A DNA stretch of 17,929 bases from Candidatus Faecousia faecipullorum (GCA_018710805.1 DVJG01000003.1:1-17929); one strand, 5' to 3'. Positions 7,841-15,208 are shown, counted from the first letter of the stretch. Numbers and translations: made by a program. The notes: generated from the letters alone by a model not told the origin.

Positions 7841-8722
7841 ATGAAACAAAGTAAGAGAAAATGCAAACAGCTGCTGGAAGCATTTATGCACGGCATCTTC
7901 CTGATCCTGGGCCTGGTCACGGTGGCCTGCGTGCTGATGATCTCCGTCTATCTGGTGATTTCCGGCATCCCTGCCATTGGGGAGATCGGCCTGTTCCAGT
8001 TCCTGTTTGGCAAGGTCTGGGCCTCCACTGCGGCAGAGCCGTCTTTCGGCATCCTGCCTTTTATCCTTACCAGCATCTACGGCACGGCCGGGGCAATCCT
8101 GATCGGCGTGCCTGTGGGATTTCTGACCAGTGTGTATCTCGCCAAGCTGGCAAACCCCAAAATCAAAGCCGTAATTCAAAGCGCGGTGAGCCTGCTGGCA
8201 GGCATCCCTTCCGTGGTTTACGGCCTGGTTGGTATGGTGGTGCTTGTTCCGGCAATTCGGAACATTTTCCAAATCCCTGACGGCGCCAGCCTGCTGGCTG
8301 CTATTATCGTATTGGCGGTTATGATTCTGCCCTCCATCATCAACGTGTCTCTCACGGCCTTGGAGGCCGTACCCAAAGAGTATGAGGATGCTTCTCTGGC
8401 CCTGGGCGCCACGCCCATTGAAACCTATTTCAGAGTGTCCGTTCCGGCGGCGAAAAGCGGTATTGCCGCTGCGGTGGTTCTGGGCGTGGGACGTGCCATC
8501 GGAGAAGCCATGGCCATTATGATGGTGGCAGGCAACGTGGCAAATATGCCCACTCTTTTCGGAAGCGTACGCTTTCTGACCACTGCCGTGGCCAGCGAGA
8601 TGTCCTACTCCTCCGGCTTGCAGCGGCAGGCGCTGTTCTCCATAGCCTTGGTGCTGTTCCTCTTTATCATGCTCATCAACGGGGCACTTAACTACTTTCT
8701 GAAAAAGAGCAAGGAGAACTGA
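7841..8722 (+). CDS. pstC: Phosphate ABC transporter permease PstC
   Basis: A 293-residue membrane protein, one of the two permease subunits of the Pst importer. It has about six hydrophobic segments; the first is at about residues 15-40 after a Lys/Arg-rich cytoplasmic N-terminus. Family motifs are SAVSLLAGIPSVVYGLVGMVVLVP (about 112-135) and the ATPase-coupling EAA loop, EAVPKEYEDASLALGATPIETYFRVSVPAA (about 172-201). An AAGGGTG stretch upstream of the ATG is a modest ribosome binding site. Two bases separate its stop from the pstA start, so they are translationally coupled. Expression depends on reading through the hairpin after pstS. Confidence 0.93.
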   Translation: MKQSKRKCKQLLEAFMHGIFLILGLVTVACVLMISVYLVISGIPAIGEIGLFQFLFGKVWASTAAEPSFGILPFILTSIYGTAGAILIGVPVGFLTSVYLAKLANPKIKAVIQSAVSLLAGIPSVVYGLVGMVVLVPAIRNIFQIPDGASLLAAIIVLAVMILPSIINVSLTALEAVPKEYEDASLALGATPIETYFRVSVPAAKSGIAAAVVLGVGRAIGEAMAIMMVAGNVANMPTLFGSVRFLTTAVASEMSYSSGLQRQALFSIALVLFLFIMLINGALNYFLKKSKEN

Positions 8723-8724
8723 CC

Positions 8725-9588
8725 ATGGAAAATAAGACGATTTCCAAGGAAAGAAGGGCCTACATCGCCCTGATGCGGGTACTCATGGGCATTTCCGTGG
8801 CCCTTACCTGCGGCCTTGTGCTGTTTATGATTGCCTATGTCCTGGGCAGAGGCATCCCCAACATCACCTGGGAGCTGCTCAGCACCAAACCCAGCTATCT
8901 CTCCGGCAACATTGGCATCCTGCCCGATATTCTGAACACCGTGTACGTTATCATTACGACCTTGCTCATTGTACTGCCTGTAGGCGTCGGCGCTGCCATC
9001 TATCTGACCGAGTATGCCCAGAACAAAAAAATGGTTGCTGCCATTGAATACGCTGCCGAAACGCTTTCCGGCATCCCTTCCATTATCTACGGCCTGGTGG
9101 GCATGCTGATCTTTTTGCAGCTCTTCGGTATGCAGACCTCTCTGCTGGCAGGCGCGCTGACCCTGGTGATTATGAACCTTCCCACCATTATGCGTACCAC
9201 CCAGGAAAGCCTGAAAACCGTTCCCCAGAGTTATCGGGAAGGCGCCTTCGGCCTAGGTGCCGGAAAATGGAGAGTCATTCGCACAGTGGTTCTCCCCGAC
9301 TGCATCGACGGTGTGATCACCGGCTGTATCCTGTCCATTGGCCGGATTTTAGGAGAGTCTGCGGCCCTGCTGTTTACCGCCGGCTTTGCCCACGCCCTCA
9401 ATGGCTTTGTAGACGGATTGGGGAAATCCGGCGCCACGCTGACAGTGGCTATGTATGTCTATGCCAAGGAACAGGGCGAATTTGAGGTGGCTTATGCCAT
9501 CGCCGCTATTTTGATGCTGCTGACGGTCATCATCAATCTTTCAGCTACTATGGTGGGTAAATACTTCAAGAAACGGAGAAACGTATGA
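8725..9588 (+). CDS. pstA: Phosphate ABC transporter permease PstA
   Basis: A 287-residue partner permease of PstC. Hydrophobic segments lie at about residues 18-42, 70-93 and further on. It has YAAETLSGIPSIIYGLVGMLIFLQ (about 110-134) and an EAA coupling loop, SLKTVPQSYREGAFGLGAGKWRVIRTVVLP (about 162-191), followed by SIGRILGESAALLFTAG. The AGGAG site for its start lies inside the end of pstC. Its stop overlaps the pstB start by four bases (ATGA). Lengths and motifs are typical of the family, and nothing is missing. Confidence 0.93.
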   Translation: MENKTISKERRAYIALMRVLMGISVALTCGLVLFMIAYVLGRGIPNITWELLSTKPSYLSGNIGILPDILNTVYVIITTLLIVLPVGVGAAIYLTEYAQNKKMVAAIEYAAETLSGIPSIIYGLVGMLIFLQLFGMQTSLLAGALTLVIMNLPTIMRTTQESLKTVPQSYREGAFGLGAGKWRVIRTVVLPDCIDGVITGCILSIGRILGESAALLFTAGFAHALNGFVDGLGKSGATLTVAMYVYAKEQGEFEVAYAIAAILMLLTVIINLSATMVGKYFKKRRNV

Positions 9589-10340
9589 AAAGCATTATCA
9601 CGGTGAAAGATATGTGCCTTTGGTATGGCCAGACCCAGGCACTGAAAAATATCAGCATGGATATCGAGGAGAACAGCATCACGGCGCTGATCGGCCCCTC
9701 CGGCTGCGGCAAGTCCACCTTCCTTCGGAGCCTGAACCGGATGAACGATCTGATTCCCGGGGTGAAAATCACCGGAGAGCTCAAATACCGGGACAGAGAC
9801 ATTTTCGGCAAGGACATGGACGTGAACGAACTGCGCCGGAATATTGGCATGGTTTTCCAGAAGCCGAACCCCTTCCCCATGAGCATCTATGACAACATCG
9901 CCTACGGCCCCAGAACCCACGGCATCCGCAGCAAGGCCCAGCTGGACGAGATTGTGGAACGCTCTCTCCGAGGCGCTGCCATCTGGGATGAGACCAAAGA
10001 TCGGCTCAAAAAGTCCGCTCTGGGCATGTCCGGCGGTCAGCAGCAGCGGCTTTGCATTGCCCGGGCCCTGGCTGTGGAGCCCGATGTGCTGCTGATGGAC
10101 GAGCCCACCTCCGCCCTGGACCCCATCTCCACCATGAAAATCGAGGAACTGATGGAGAGCCTGAAAAAGCAGTACACCATCATCATCGTCACCCACAATA
10201 TGCAGCAGGCTGTCCGTATTTCCGACAGCACAGCGTTCTTCCTGCTGGGTGACCTGATCGAGTACGGCAATACGGAGAAAATGTTCGCTCAGCCCCAGGA
10301 TAAGCGGACGGAAGACTACATTACGGGGAGATTTGGATAA
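9585..10340 (+). CDS. pstB: Phosphate ABC transporter ATPase PstB
   Basis: A 251-residue ATPase that powers the PstC/PstA channel. Walker A is GPSGCGKST (37-45), the Q-loop FQKPNPFPMSIYDNI (from 91), the signature MSGGQQQRL (148-156), Walker B VLLMDEPTSALD (168-179) and the switch His204 in VTHNM. The FQKPNPFP motif is characteristic of PstB among ABC proteins. It overlaps pstA by ATGA and phoU by one base (TAATG), so the operon is tightly coupled. In known systems PstB also takes part in signalling phosphate status to PhoR through PhoU. Confidence 0.95.
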   Translation: MKSIITVKDMCLWYGQTQALKNISMDIEENSITALIGPSGCGKSTFLRSLNRMNDLIPGVKITGELKYRDRDIFGKDMDVNELRRNIGMVFQKPNPFPMSIYDNIAYGPRTHGIRSKAQLDEIVERSLRGAAIWDETKDRLKKSALGMSGGQQQRLCIARALAVEPDVLLMDEPTSALDPISTMKIEELMESLKKQYTIIIVTHNMQQAVRISDSTAFFLLGDLIEYGNTEKMFAQPQDKRTEDYITGRFG

Positions 10341-10990
10341 TGAGAACGGTATTTGACAATCAGCTTGCAGCTTTGAATCAGGAACTCATCGCCATGGGGA
10401 GCCAGTGTGAAAAGGTCCTCAGCCTCGCCGCCAAGGCTCTGACCACCGGCGACAAGGAGCTTGCAAAAACCGTCATCCCTGCGGGCAAGGAAATCGACCA
10501 CATGGAACGGGACATTGAGCGGCTTTGCCTGAAGCTGCTTCTCACGCAGCAGCCCATTGCTGCGGACCTGCGGTTCATCTCTGCCGCCCTGAAAATGATC
10601 ACGGATATGGAACGCATTGGCGACCAGGCCGAGGATATTGCGGAAATTATCTCCTTCCTCAATGGCACCAGCTGCCCGGAGGACAGCATTGTTCTGTCCA
10701 TGGCCCAGGCGGTTATTCAGATGGTCACCGAAAGCGTGGATGCCTTTGTGAACCGGGACCTGGAACTGGCACAGAAAACCATTGACCACGACGACGTGGT
10801 GGACAACTACTTTACCCAGGCCAAGAAGGCCCTGATTGCTCTGGTGGCCAAACAGCCGGACAATGGGGAATATGCCCTGGACCTGCTGATGATCGCCAAA
10901 TACTTCGAGCGCATCGGCGACCACGCCACAAACATTGCGGAGTGGGTGGTATTCTCTGTTACCGGCACCCATCCCAATGCGAAAGAATAA
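10340..10990 (+). CDS. phoU: Phosphate signalling regulator PhoU
   Basis: A 216-residue, all-helical protein made of two PhoU repeats. Each repeat has the acidic metal-binding signature: MERIGDQAEDIAE (about 91-103) and FERIGDHATNIAEW (about 192-205). In characterised bacteria PhoU links the Pst transporter to PhoR and silences the regulon when phosphate is plentiful. It is the last gene of the pst operon, sharing one base with pstB, and is followed by a strong hairpin. The Na/Pi cotransporter in the same island has its own PhoU-like domain, so two proteins here could carry this signal. Confidence 0.94.
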   Translation: MRTVFDNQLAALNQELIAMGSQCEKVLSLAAKALTTGDKELAKTVIPAGKEIDHMERDIERLCLKLLLTQQPIAADLRFISAALKMITDMERIGDQAEDIAEIISFLNGTSCPEDSIVLSMAQAVIQMVTESVDAFVNRDLELAQKTIDHDDVVDNYFTQAKKALIALVAKQPDNGEYALDLLMIAKYFERIGDHATNIAEWVVFSVTGTHPNAKE

Positions 10991-11001
10991 AAGCGCCATC
11001 T

Positions 11002-11119
11002 AAGGGAATGCCTCATTCCATCAGAAAACCACAAATGCCCAAAACTTGCTGGCAAGCAGCAGGTTTTGGGCATTGTTTTCATTTGCAGCAGAACCCAAAC
11101 GCAGATTCCCTTCAATGAG
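11002..11119 (+). repeat. Nested imperfect inverted repeat between phoU and pta
   Basis: Three layers of symmetry share one centre: AAGGGAAT (11002-11009) with ATTCCCTT (11105-11112), GAAAAC (11024-11029) with GTTTTC (11075-11080), and the long terminator stem 11035-11073. CTCATT (11012-11017) also has its complement AATGAG at 11114-11119, just outside. It may be only an elaborate terminator or a small decayed mobile repeat. No coding function is seen. Confidence 0.35.
11035..11080 (+). terminator. Intrinsic terminator of the pst-phoU operon
   Basis: ATGCCCAAAAC (11035-11045) pairs with GTTTTGGGCAT (11063-11073). Inside, TGCTG (11047-11051) pairs with CAGCA (11057-11061) around loop GCAAG, with a T-G wobble joining the two stems. 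The total is about 17 bp, followed by TGTTTTC. Confidence 0.8.
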
Positions 11120-11150
11120 AGAAAACACAACGGGGAGACCGTATGGTCAG

Positions 11151-11188
11151 AAAAATTTCCCGCCAGGGCAGTCGCCCTGGCGGGAAAT
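11151..11188 (-). terminator. Intrinsic terminator of pta
   Basis: A perfect 15-bp stem (11155-11169 with 11174-11188) closes a four-base loop. Read on the minus strand it is followed by a T run at 11151-11155, partly inside the stem. It sits just past the pta stop at 11211, so it ends that transcript and insulates it from the convergent phoU operon. Confidence 0.85.
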
Positions 11189-11210
11189 GTGGTTGGAAAG
11201 GAAATTACAA

Positions 11211-12209
11211 TTACACGAGAGCAGCGGTAATGATGGCCATCTTGTAGACCTCGTCGGCGTTGCAGCCACGGGACAGGTCGTTGATGGGAGCAGCCAGACC
11301 CTGCAGGATGGGGCCATAGGCCTCGAAGCCGCCCAGACGCTGGGCAATCTTATAGCCGATGTTGCCGGCCTCGATGGTGGGGAAGATGAAGGTGTTGGCG
11401 TAGCCTGCCACGGGGGAACCGGGGAACTTCAGCTGGCCCACTTCGGGAGCCACGGCGGCGTCAAACTGCATTTCGCCGTCGATGAGCAGCTCGGGGTCCA
11501 TCTCCTTGGCCACGGCGGTGGCGTCATGGCTCAGCTTCACGGTGCCGCCCTTGCCGGAACCGTTGGTGGAGAAGCTCAGCATGGCAACCTTGGGGTCGAT
11601 GCCGAAGACCTTGGCGGTCTTGGCGGTCTCGATGGCCACTTCTGCCAGCTTCTGTGCCGCGGACAGGACCACATTGCCGTCCTTGTCCAGGGTGTCTTCA
11701 TAGCTCAGATTGATGGCGCAGTCACCCATGGCCAGCTTCTCGTCGCCGCGGACCAGGATGAAGCAGGAGGACACCAGGTGTGCGCCCTTCTTGGTCTTCA
11801 CCAGCTGCAGGGCGGGACGGACGGTGTCGGCGGTGGAGTAGGTGGCGCCGCCCAGCAGGGAGTCGGCGTAGCCCATCTTCACCAGCATGGTGCCGAAATA
11901 GTTGCCCTTGGAGAGGGCCTTGCGGCACTCGTCGGCGGTCATCTTGCCCTTACGGAGCTCCACCATTTTCTCCACCATGGCGTCCATGCCTTCGTAGGTG
12001 GCGGGGTCCAGAATCTCAACACCCTCGATGTTGAAGCCGCCTTTGGCAGCGTTGGCCTTGACTTCTTCCACGTTGCCTACCAGGATGGGAGTCAGGAAAC
12101 CGCCCTCCACCAGGCGGGAAGTGGCTTCCAGAATACGGGCGTCATGGCCCTCGGTGAACACGATCTTACGGGGATTGGCCTTCAGCGTTTCGATCATAGC
12201 ATTGAACAT
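11211..12209 (-). CDS. pta: Phosphate acetyltransferase
   Basis: A 332-residue cytoplasmic enzyme that interconverts acetyl-CoA plus Pi with acetyl phosphate plus CoA. It is the short single-domain Pta form. Visible motifs are FTEGHDARILEATSRL near the N-terminus, GNYFGTMLVKMGYADSLLGGATYSTADTVRPALQ in the middle, SFSTNGSGKG, and the C-terminal active-site stretch NDLSRGCNADEVY with Ser313-Arg314 and an acidic pair at 319-320. Two in-frame ATGs are possible. GGAGG lies only one base from ATG 12218 but 10 bases from ATG 12209, so 12209 is preferred. The gene has its own strong promoter and terminator and appears monocistronic; ackA, often adjacent, is not in this window. It is convergent with the pst-phoU operon. 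Acetyl phosphate can phosphorylate response regulators, a possible but unproven link to PhoP. Confidence 0.94.
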   Translation of the reverse strand: MFNAMIETLKANPRKIVFTEGHDARILEATSRLVEGGFLTPILVGNVEEVKANAAKGGFNIEGVEILDPATYEGMDAMVEKMVELRKGKMTADECRKALSKGNYFGTMLVKMGYADSLLGGATYSTADTVRPALQLVKTKKGAHLVSSCFILVRGDEKLAMGDCAINLSYEDTLDKDGNVVLSAAQKLAEVAIETAKTAKVFGIDPKVAMLSFSTNGSGKGGTVKLSHDATAVAKEMDPELLIDGEMQFDAAVAPEVGQLKFPGSPVAGYANTFIFPTIEAGNIGYKIAQRLGGFEAYGPILQGLAAPINDLSRGCNADEVYKMAIITAALV

Positions 12210-12257
12210 GGGAATCATTCCTCCATTTTTCGGGTCTCGGCCCGTTCTTTCCCTTCT

Positions 12258-12286
12258 ATTATAGCGCAGCGTGCGGAAGGGTGCAA
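12258..12286 (-). promoter_or_regulatory. Promoter of pta
   Basis: Minus-strand TTGCAC (12281-12286) and TATAAT (12258-12263) lie exactly 17 bases apart, about 50 bases upstream of the pta start. This is a near-consensus housekeeping promoter, fitting steady expression of a fermentation enzyme. Confidence 0.8.
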
Positions 12287-12422
12287 GCCTTTTTTCACCC
12301 GGTTGGAGGGTTTTTCCATGGGGTACAGGGGGCGGCGGAGGCGGATGTTGTTTTTGTCAAGGACAAACGTGGCTCCTTTGTGGATTATGTTGAATTTTCT
12401 CTATAAAAAATGCAAATATCCC

Positions 12423-12451
12423 TTGCAAATTGGTGAGAATCCCTTTATAAT
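12423..12451 (+). promoter_or_regulatory. Promoter of the minD-like / mgsA-like / hisS operon
   Basis: TTGCAA (12423-12428) and TATAAT (12446-12451) have a 17-base spacer, 38 bases before the GTG start at 12490. A small inverted repeat, TTTGTC-aag-GACAAA, lies about 60 bases further upstream, with no known meaning. Confidence 0.75.
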
Positions 12452-12489
12452 AGTATGTACCAAATTCTGGGCACAGGAGGCGATGGGGC

Positions 12490-13230
12490 GTGGGCGAAGT
12501 TCTGGCGGTGCTGTCCGGCAAGGGCGGCACAGGAAAAACCTCCGTCTGCGCCGGGGTCGCCGAAGCCTTGGCAGAAGAAGGTAAGAAGGTCCTGTGCATC
12601 GACTGCGATGTGGGACTTCGGAATCTGGACATTTCCCTCGGCATGACGGAGTGCCCGACCCTCAGCTTTCTGGACATTCTCAGAGGTGACTACAGCCTGT
12701 CCCAGGCGGCGGAGCACCCGATGTATCCGGAACTGTACTTCCTCACGGCGCCAATCAACGGTTCGCCGGGGAGCGTGGACCGGGAGGCCTTTGGGGAGCT
12801 TCTCAATGAAGGCCGGGAAAACTTTGACTACATATTCCTGGACGCCCCTGCAGGGGTGGATGAGGGCTTTCATCTGGCAGCCTGCCAGGCGGACAGGCAC
12901 CTTCTGGTGACGGGCGCCGGACCTGCCGCTGTTCGGGATGCCACAAGAGTGGCGGATATCCTGGAACTTATGGGAAAAAGCCAGGTAAAAATGATTGTTA
13001 ACCGGGTGAGTCGGGAGATGCTGGGCACCGTGAAGGTGACCATTGACGACGTGATGGATACCGCCGGGGTGCCGCTTATGGGTGTGATTCCCGAGGACCC
13101 CAACGTGACTCTGGCTGCGTCCTTCGGCAGACCCCTTCTCTACTTCGCCCGGCGCAGTCCCGCCGCTAAGGCCTGCCGCCGTATTGCCAAACGCATCCAG
13201 GGGCTTCATGAACCGGTTGCTTTCAAATAA
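12490..13230 (+). CDS. MinD-like P-loop ATPase (ParA/MinD superfamily)
   Basis: A 246-residue ATPase. The deviant Walker A is SGKGGTGKTS (9-18) with signature Lys11 and Lys16. Walker A' is CIDCDVGLRNLD (36-47), where GLRNLD is typical of MinD proper. Walker B is YIFLDAPAGVDEG (114-126), and the VRDATRVADIL stretch (148-158) matches the MinD ADP-binding region. GTG 12490 is chosen because AGGAGG lies 9 bases upstream and the P-loop falls at the usual distance. The end (ACRRIAKRIQGLHEPVAFK) is basic, but the usual hydrophobic-basic MinD membrane-targeting tail is not obvious. No minC or minE is in the window; the neighbours are a methylglyoxal-synthase-like gene and hisS. It could position the division site or another cell structure. 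Confidence 0.85.
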   Translation: MGEVLAVLSGKGGTGKTSVCAGVAEALAEEGKKVLCIDCDVGLRNLDISLGMTECPTLSFLDILRGDYSLSQAAEHPMYPELYFLTAPINGSPGSVDREAFGELLNEGRENFDYIFLDAPAGVDEGFHLAACQADRHLLVTGAGPAAVRDATRVADILELMGKSQVKMIVNRVSREMLGTVKVTIDDVMDTAGVPLMGVIPEDPNVTLAASFGRPLLYFARRSPAAKACRRIAKRIQGLHEPVAFK

Positions 13231-13259
13231 AATTTTCGCATAGAAGGAGAGTGCGTGTT

Positions 13260-13670
13260 GTGAATATTGCATTTTTGGCCCATGATAAGAAGAAGGAACT
13301 GATGGTGCAATTCTGCACCGCATACAAAAGTGTCCTGGCAAAGCATAACCTATTCGCCACCGCCACCACCGGACGACTCATTGCCGAGAACACCGGACTG
13401 CCCATTACCCTGCTCCTTTCCCACAAGCAGGGCGGGCATCAGCAGATCAACGCCCGGATTGCATACAACGAAATCGATTTGGTGCTCCTGTTCACCGACC
13501 CCAATACCACGGACCCCTGGGACGACAGCCAGATGATTGAGACCATTCGCCACTGCGACAAGCACAATGTGCCCATGGCCACCAACCTTGCCAGTGCGGA
13601 AATGCTCATTATGGGCCTGCAGAGAGGCGATTTGGATTGGAGAGAAATGCTCCGCACCAAGAAAATTTAA
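13260..13670 (+). CDS. Methylglyoxal-synthase-like protein with altered active site
   Basis: A 136-residue protein of the methylglyoxal synthase family, which converts dihydroxyacetone phosphate to methylglyoxal. Family features are AHDKKK (7-12), TATTG (34-38), QQINA (61-65), TDP (79-81), PMATN (105-109) and the clostridial-type tail RGDLDWRE. Compared from memory with E. coli MgsA, His19, Thr48, Ser65 and Asp91 have counterparts (H8, T37, S54, D80). The catalytic base Asp71 is replaced by H60 (GGHQQ instead of GGDQQ), Gly66 by H55, His98 by W87 and Asp101 by S90. It may therefore not make methylglyoxal. GTG 13260 is preferred: AAGGAG lies 10 bases before it and the product begins MNIAFLAHD, as in relatives. 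GTG 13251 is only one base from that site. It lies 29 bases after the minD-like gene and is probably cotranscribed. Confidence 0.85.
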   Translation: MNIAFLAHDKKKELMVQFCTAYKSVLAKHNLFATATTGRLIAENTGLPITLLLSHKQGGHQQINARIAYNEIDLVLLFTDPNTTDPWDDSQMIETIRHCDKHNVPMATNLASAEMLIMGLQRGDLDWREMLRTKKI

Positions 13671-13681
13671 TCCACTGCCCC

Positions 13682-13703
13682 AACGCCGCTGCAAAGCGGC
13701 GTT
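13682..13703 (+). other. Small hairpin before hisS
   Basis: AACGCCGC (13682-13689) and GCGGCGTT (13696-13703) form an 8-bp stem with a 6-base loop, followed by TCC rather than a T run. It is probably a weak or processing hairpin in the 57-base gap before hisS. I see no T-box motifs. Confidence 0.45.
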
Positions 13704-13727
13704 TCCAGTAATAAGAAGGAGAGTAAA

Positions 13728-15083
13728 ATGGATATTATCAAGCCCCGGACTTTGTCCGGCTTTATGGAGCTGCTGCCTGCAAAGCAGATTCGCTTCGAGA
13801 AAATGGCCGAGATTCTTCGGTCTACCTATGCTTCCTACGGCTTTGCGCCGCTGGACACCCCTGCCATTGAGGATGCCCAGATTTTGCTTGCCAAAGGCGG
13901 CGGAGAAACAGAAAAGCAGATCTACCGCTTCCAAAAGGGCGACAGTGATCTGGCTCTGCGGTTTGACCTGACGGTGCCCCTGGCCAAGTATGTGGCTCTC
14001 CACTACAACGAGCTGGCCTTCCCCTTCCGGCGGTTCCAAATCAGCAAGGTCTACCGGGGCGAGCGGGCCCAGAGAGGACGGTTCCGGGAATTTTATCAGG
14101 CGGATATCGACATCATCGGCGACGGAAAGCTGGATATTTTGAACGAGGCGGAGATTCCTGCCATTATCTATAAGGTGTTCCGGAGCTTTGGCCTGCGGCG
14201 TTTCCAAATCCGGGTGAACAACCGGAAAATCCTCAACGGATTCTATGCCATGCTGGGTCTGACGGAAAAAAGCGGCGATATTATGCGGACCGTGGACAAG
14301 CTTGACAAAATCGGAGCGGAGAAGGTCAAGGGCATTCTTCTGGAGGACTGCGGCCTCACGGAAGAACAGGCCGACGAAATCCTCACCTTTATTGCCATCC
14401 GGGGGACCAACGACCAGGTCCTTACGGCTTTGGAGGGCTATGCCGGACGAAATGAGCGCTTTGATTTGGGCCTTAAAGAACTGAAGGCCGTCACGGAGAA
14501 CCTGGCAGCCTTTGGCGTGCCCGAGGAGAACTTCGCCGTGGACCTGACCATTGCCCGGGGCCTCGACTACTACACCGGTACAGTGTACGAGACCACCCTT
14601 CTGGACCATCCGGAAATTGGCTCCGTTTGCTCCGGCGGCCGATACGACAACCTGGCGGGCTATTACATTGAAAAGGAGCTGCCCGGCGTGGGCATTTCCA
14701 TCGGTCTGACCCGGCTCTTCTATGTGCTGGATGAGCAGGGGCTGCTCAATCCCGCCCTTCCCAGCGCACCTGCCGATGCCCTGGTGCTTCCCATGACCGA
14801 AAACCCCGGCCCTGCCATCGCCTTGGCGGAGCAGCTGCGCTCTGCGGGCATCCGGGTTCAGCTCTACGGGGAGCAGAAGAAATTCAAGCAGAAAATGGCC
14901 TACGCCAACAAGCTGGAAGTGCCCTTCGCCGTGCTTTTGGGGGAGGATGAAATCCAGGAAGGCGTTTGCTCCGTGAAAAACATGATTTCCGGTCAGCAGG
15001 TAAAGCTGGCCCCCGCCGAGGCTGCCGCCTACATCCGGGCGGCTTTGGAGGCCGAAAAGGGACCGCTGATTCTGGAAACGTAA
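13728..15083 (+). CDS. hisS: Histidine-tRNA ligase
   Basis: A 451-residue class II aminoacyl-tRNA synthetase that charges tRNA-His. Motif 2 is FRRFQISKVYRGERAQRGRFREFYQAD (about 100-126). The His-binding motif ARGLDYYTGTVYE is at 276-288, and motif 3 includes SGGRYDNL (302-309) and GVGISIGLTRL (320-330). An anticodon-binding domain occupies about 345-440. The N-terminus MDIIKPRTLSGFMELLP differs from the usual PRGTQDILP but belongs to a known HisRS subgroup, so a second hisS elsewhere in the genome is possible. GAAGGAGAG about 5 bases upstream supports ATG 13728. It is the last gene of the operon and is followed by two terminators. Confidence 0.95.
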   Translation: MDIIKPRTLSGFMELLPAKQIRFEKMAEILRSTYASYGFAPLDTPAIEDAQILLAKGGGETEKQIYRFQKGDSDLALRFDLTVPLAKYVALHYNELAFPFRRFQISKVYRGERAQRGRFREFYQADIDIIGDGKLDILNEAEIPAIIYKVFRSFGLRRFQIRVNNRKILNGFYAMLGLTEKSGDIMRTVDKLDKIGAEKVKGILLEDCGLTEEQADEILTFIAIRGTNDQVLTALEGYAGRNERFDLGLKELKAVTENLAAFGVPEENFAVDLTIARGLDYYTGTVYETTLLDHPEIGSVCSGGRYDNLAGYYIEKELPGVGISIGLTRLFYVLDEQGLLNPALPSAPADALVLPMTENPGPAIALAEQLRSAGIRVQLYGEQKKFKQKMAYANKLEVPFAVLLGEDEIQEGVCSVKNMISGQQVKLAPAEAAAYIRAALEAEKGPLILET

Positions 15084-15098
15084 ACATAGCGGCCAATG

Positions 15099-15132
15099 GC
15101 CCCTCTGCAGCAATGCAGAGGGGCTTATTTTT
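15099..15132 (+). terminator. Intrinsic terminator of the hisS operon
   Basis: A perfect 10-bp stem, GCCCCTCTGC (15099-15108) with GCAGAGGGGC (15115-15124), with a 6-base loop, then TTATTTTTCT. It begins 16 bases after the hisS stop. Confidence 0.9.
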
Positions 15133-15145
15133 CTGCTTTTTCAAG

Positions 15146-15176
15146 AAAAGTTGCACGGTTTCGTGCAACTTTTTTT
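15146..15176 (+). terminator. Second terminator at the hisS / phage boundary
   Basis: A perfect 12-bp stem, AAAAGTTGCACG (15146-15157) with CGTGCAACTTTT (15162-15173), loop GTTT, and T7 at 15170-15176. It is 21 bases after the first terminator and 32 before the first phage gene, so it may mark the edge of the phage-like element or shield its late genes from host transcription. Confidence 0.85.
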
Positions 15177-15208
15177 ATCTTCCGGGGTAAGTGTGAGGAG
15201 GCGATAGC

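Noticed and set aside
6786..7883. A 365-codon Gly-rich minus-strand open frame opposite pstS
   Set aside because: It results from the Ala/Thr/Pro codons of PstS read in reverse and covers the pst promoter and attenuator; no start signals.
11046..12584. A 512-codon plus-strand open frame across pta and the following gap
   Set aside because: It is antisense to pta, begins within a terminator hairpin and reads through the promoters of two other genes; its composition is a mirror of pta codons.
13671..13727. Possible T-box leader before hisS
   Set aside because: The gap is only 57 bases with one 8-bp hairpin; none of the conserved T-box motifs or a specifier stem is present.
13350..15113. A 587-codon open frame on the minus strand opposite hisS
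   Set aside because: It lies antisense to an unmistakable HisRS, has the Gly/Gln/His-rich, low-complexity composition of a mirror frame, and matches no protein I know.
15146..15176. The 12-bp inverted repeat after hisS as a phage attachment site
   Set aside because: The stem-loop followed by T7 is fully explained as a terminator, no integrase is nearby and the second copy needed for an attachment pair is not in the window.
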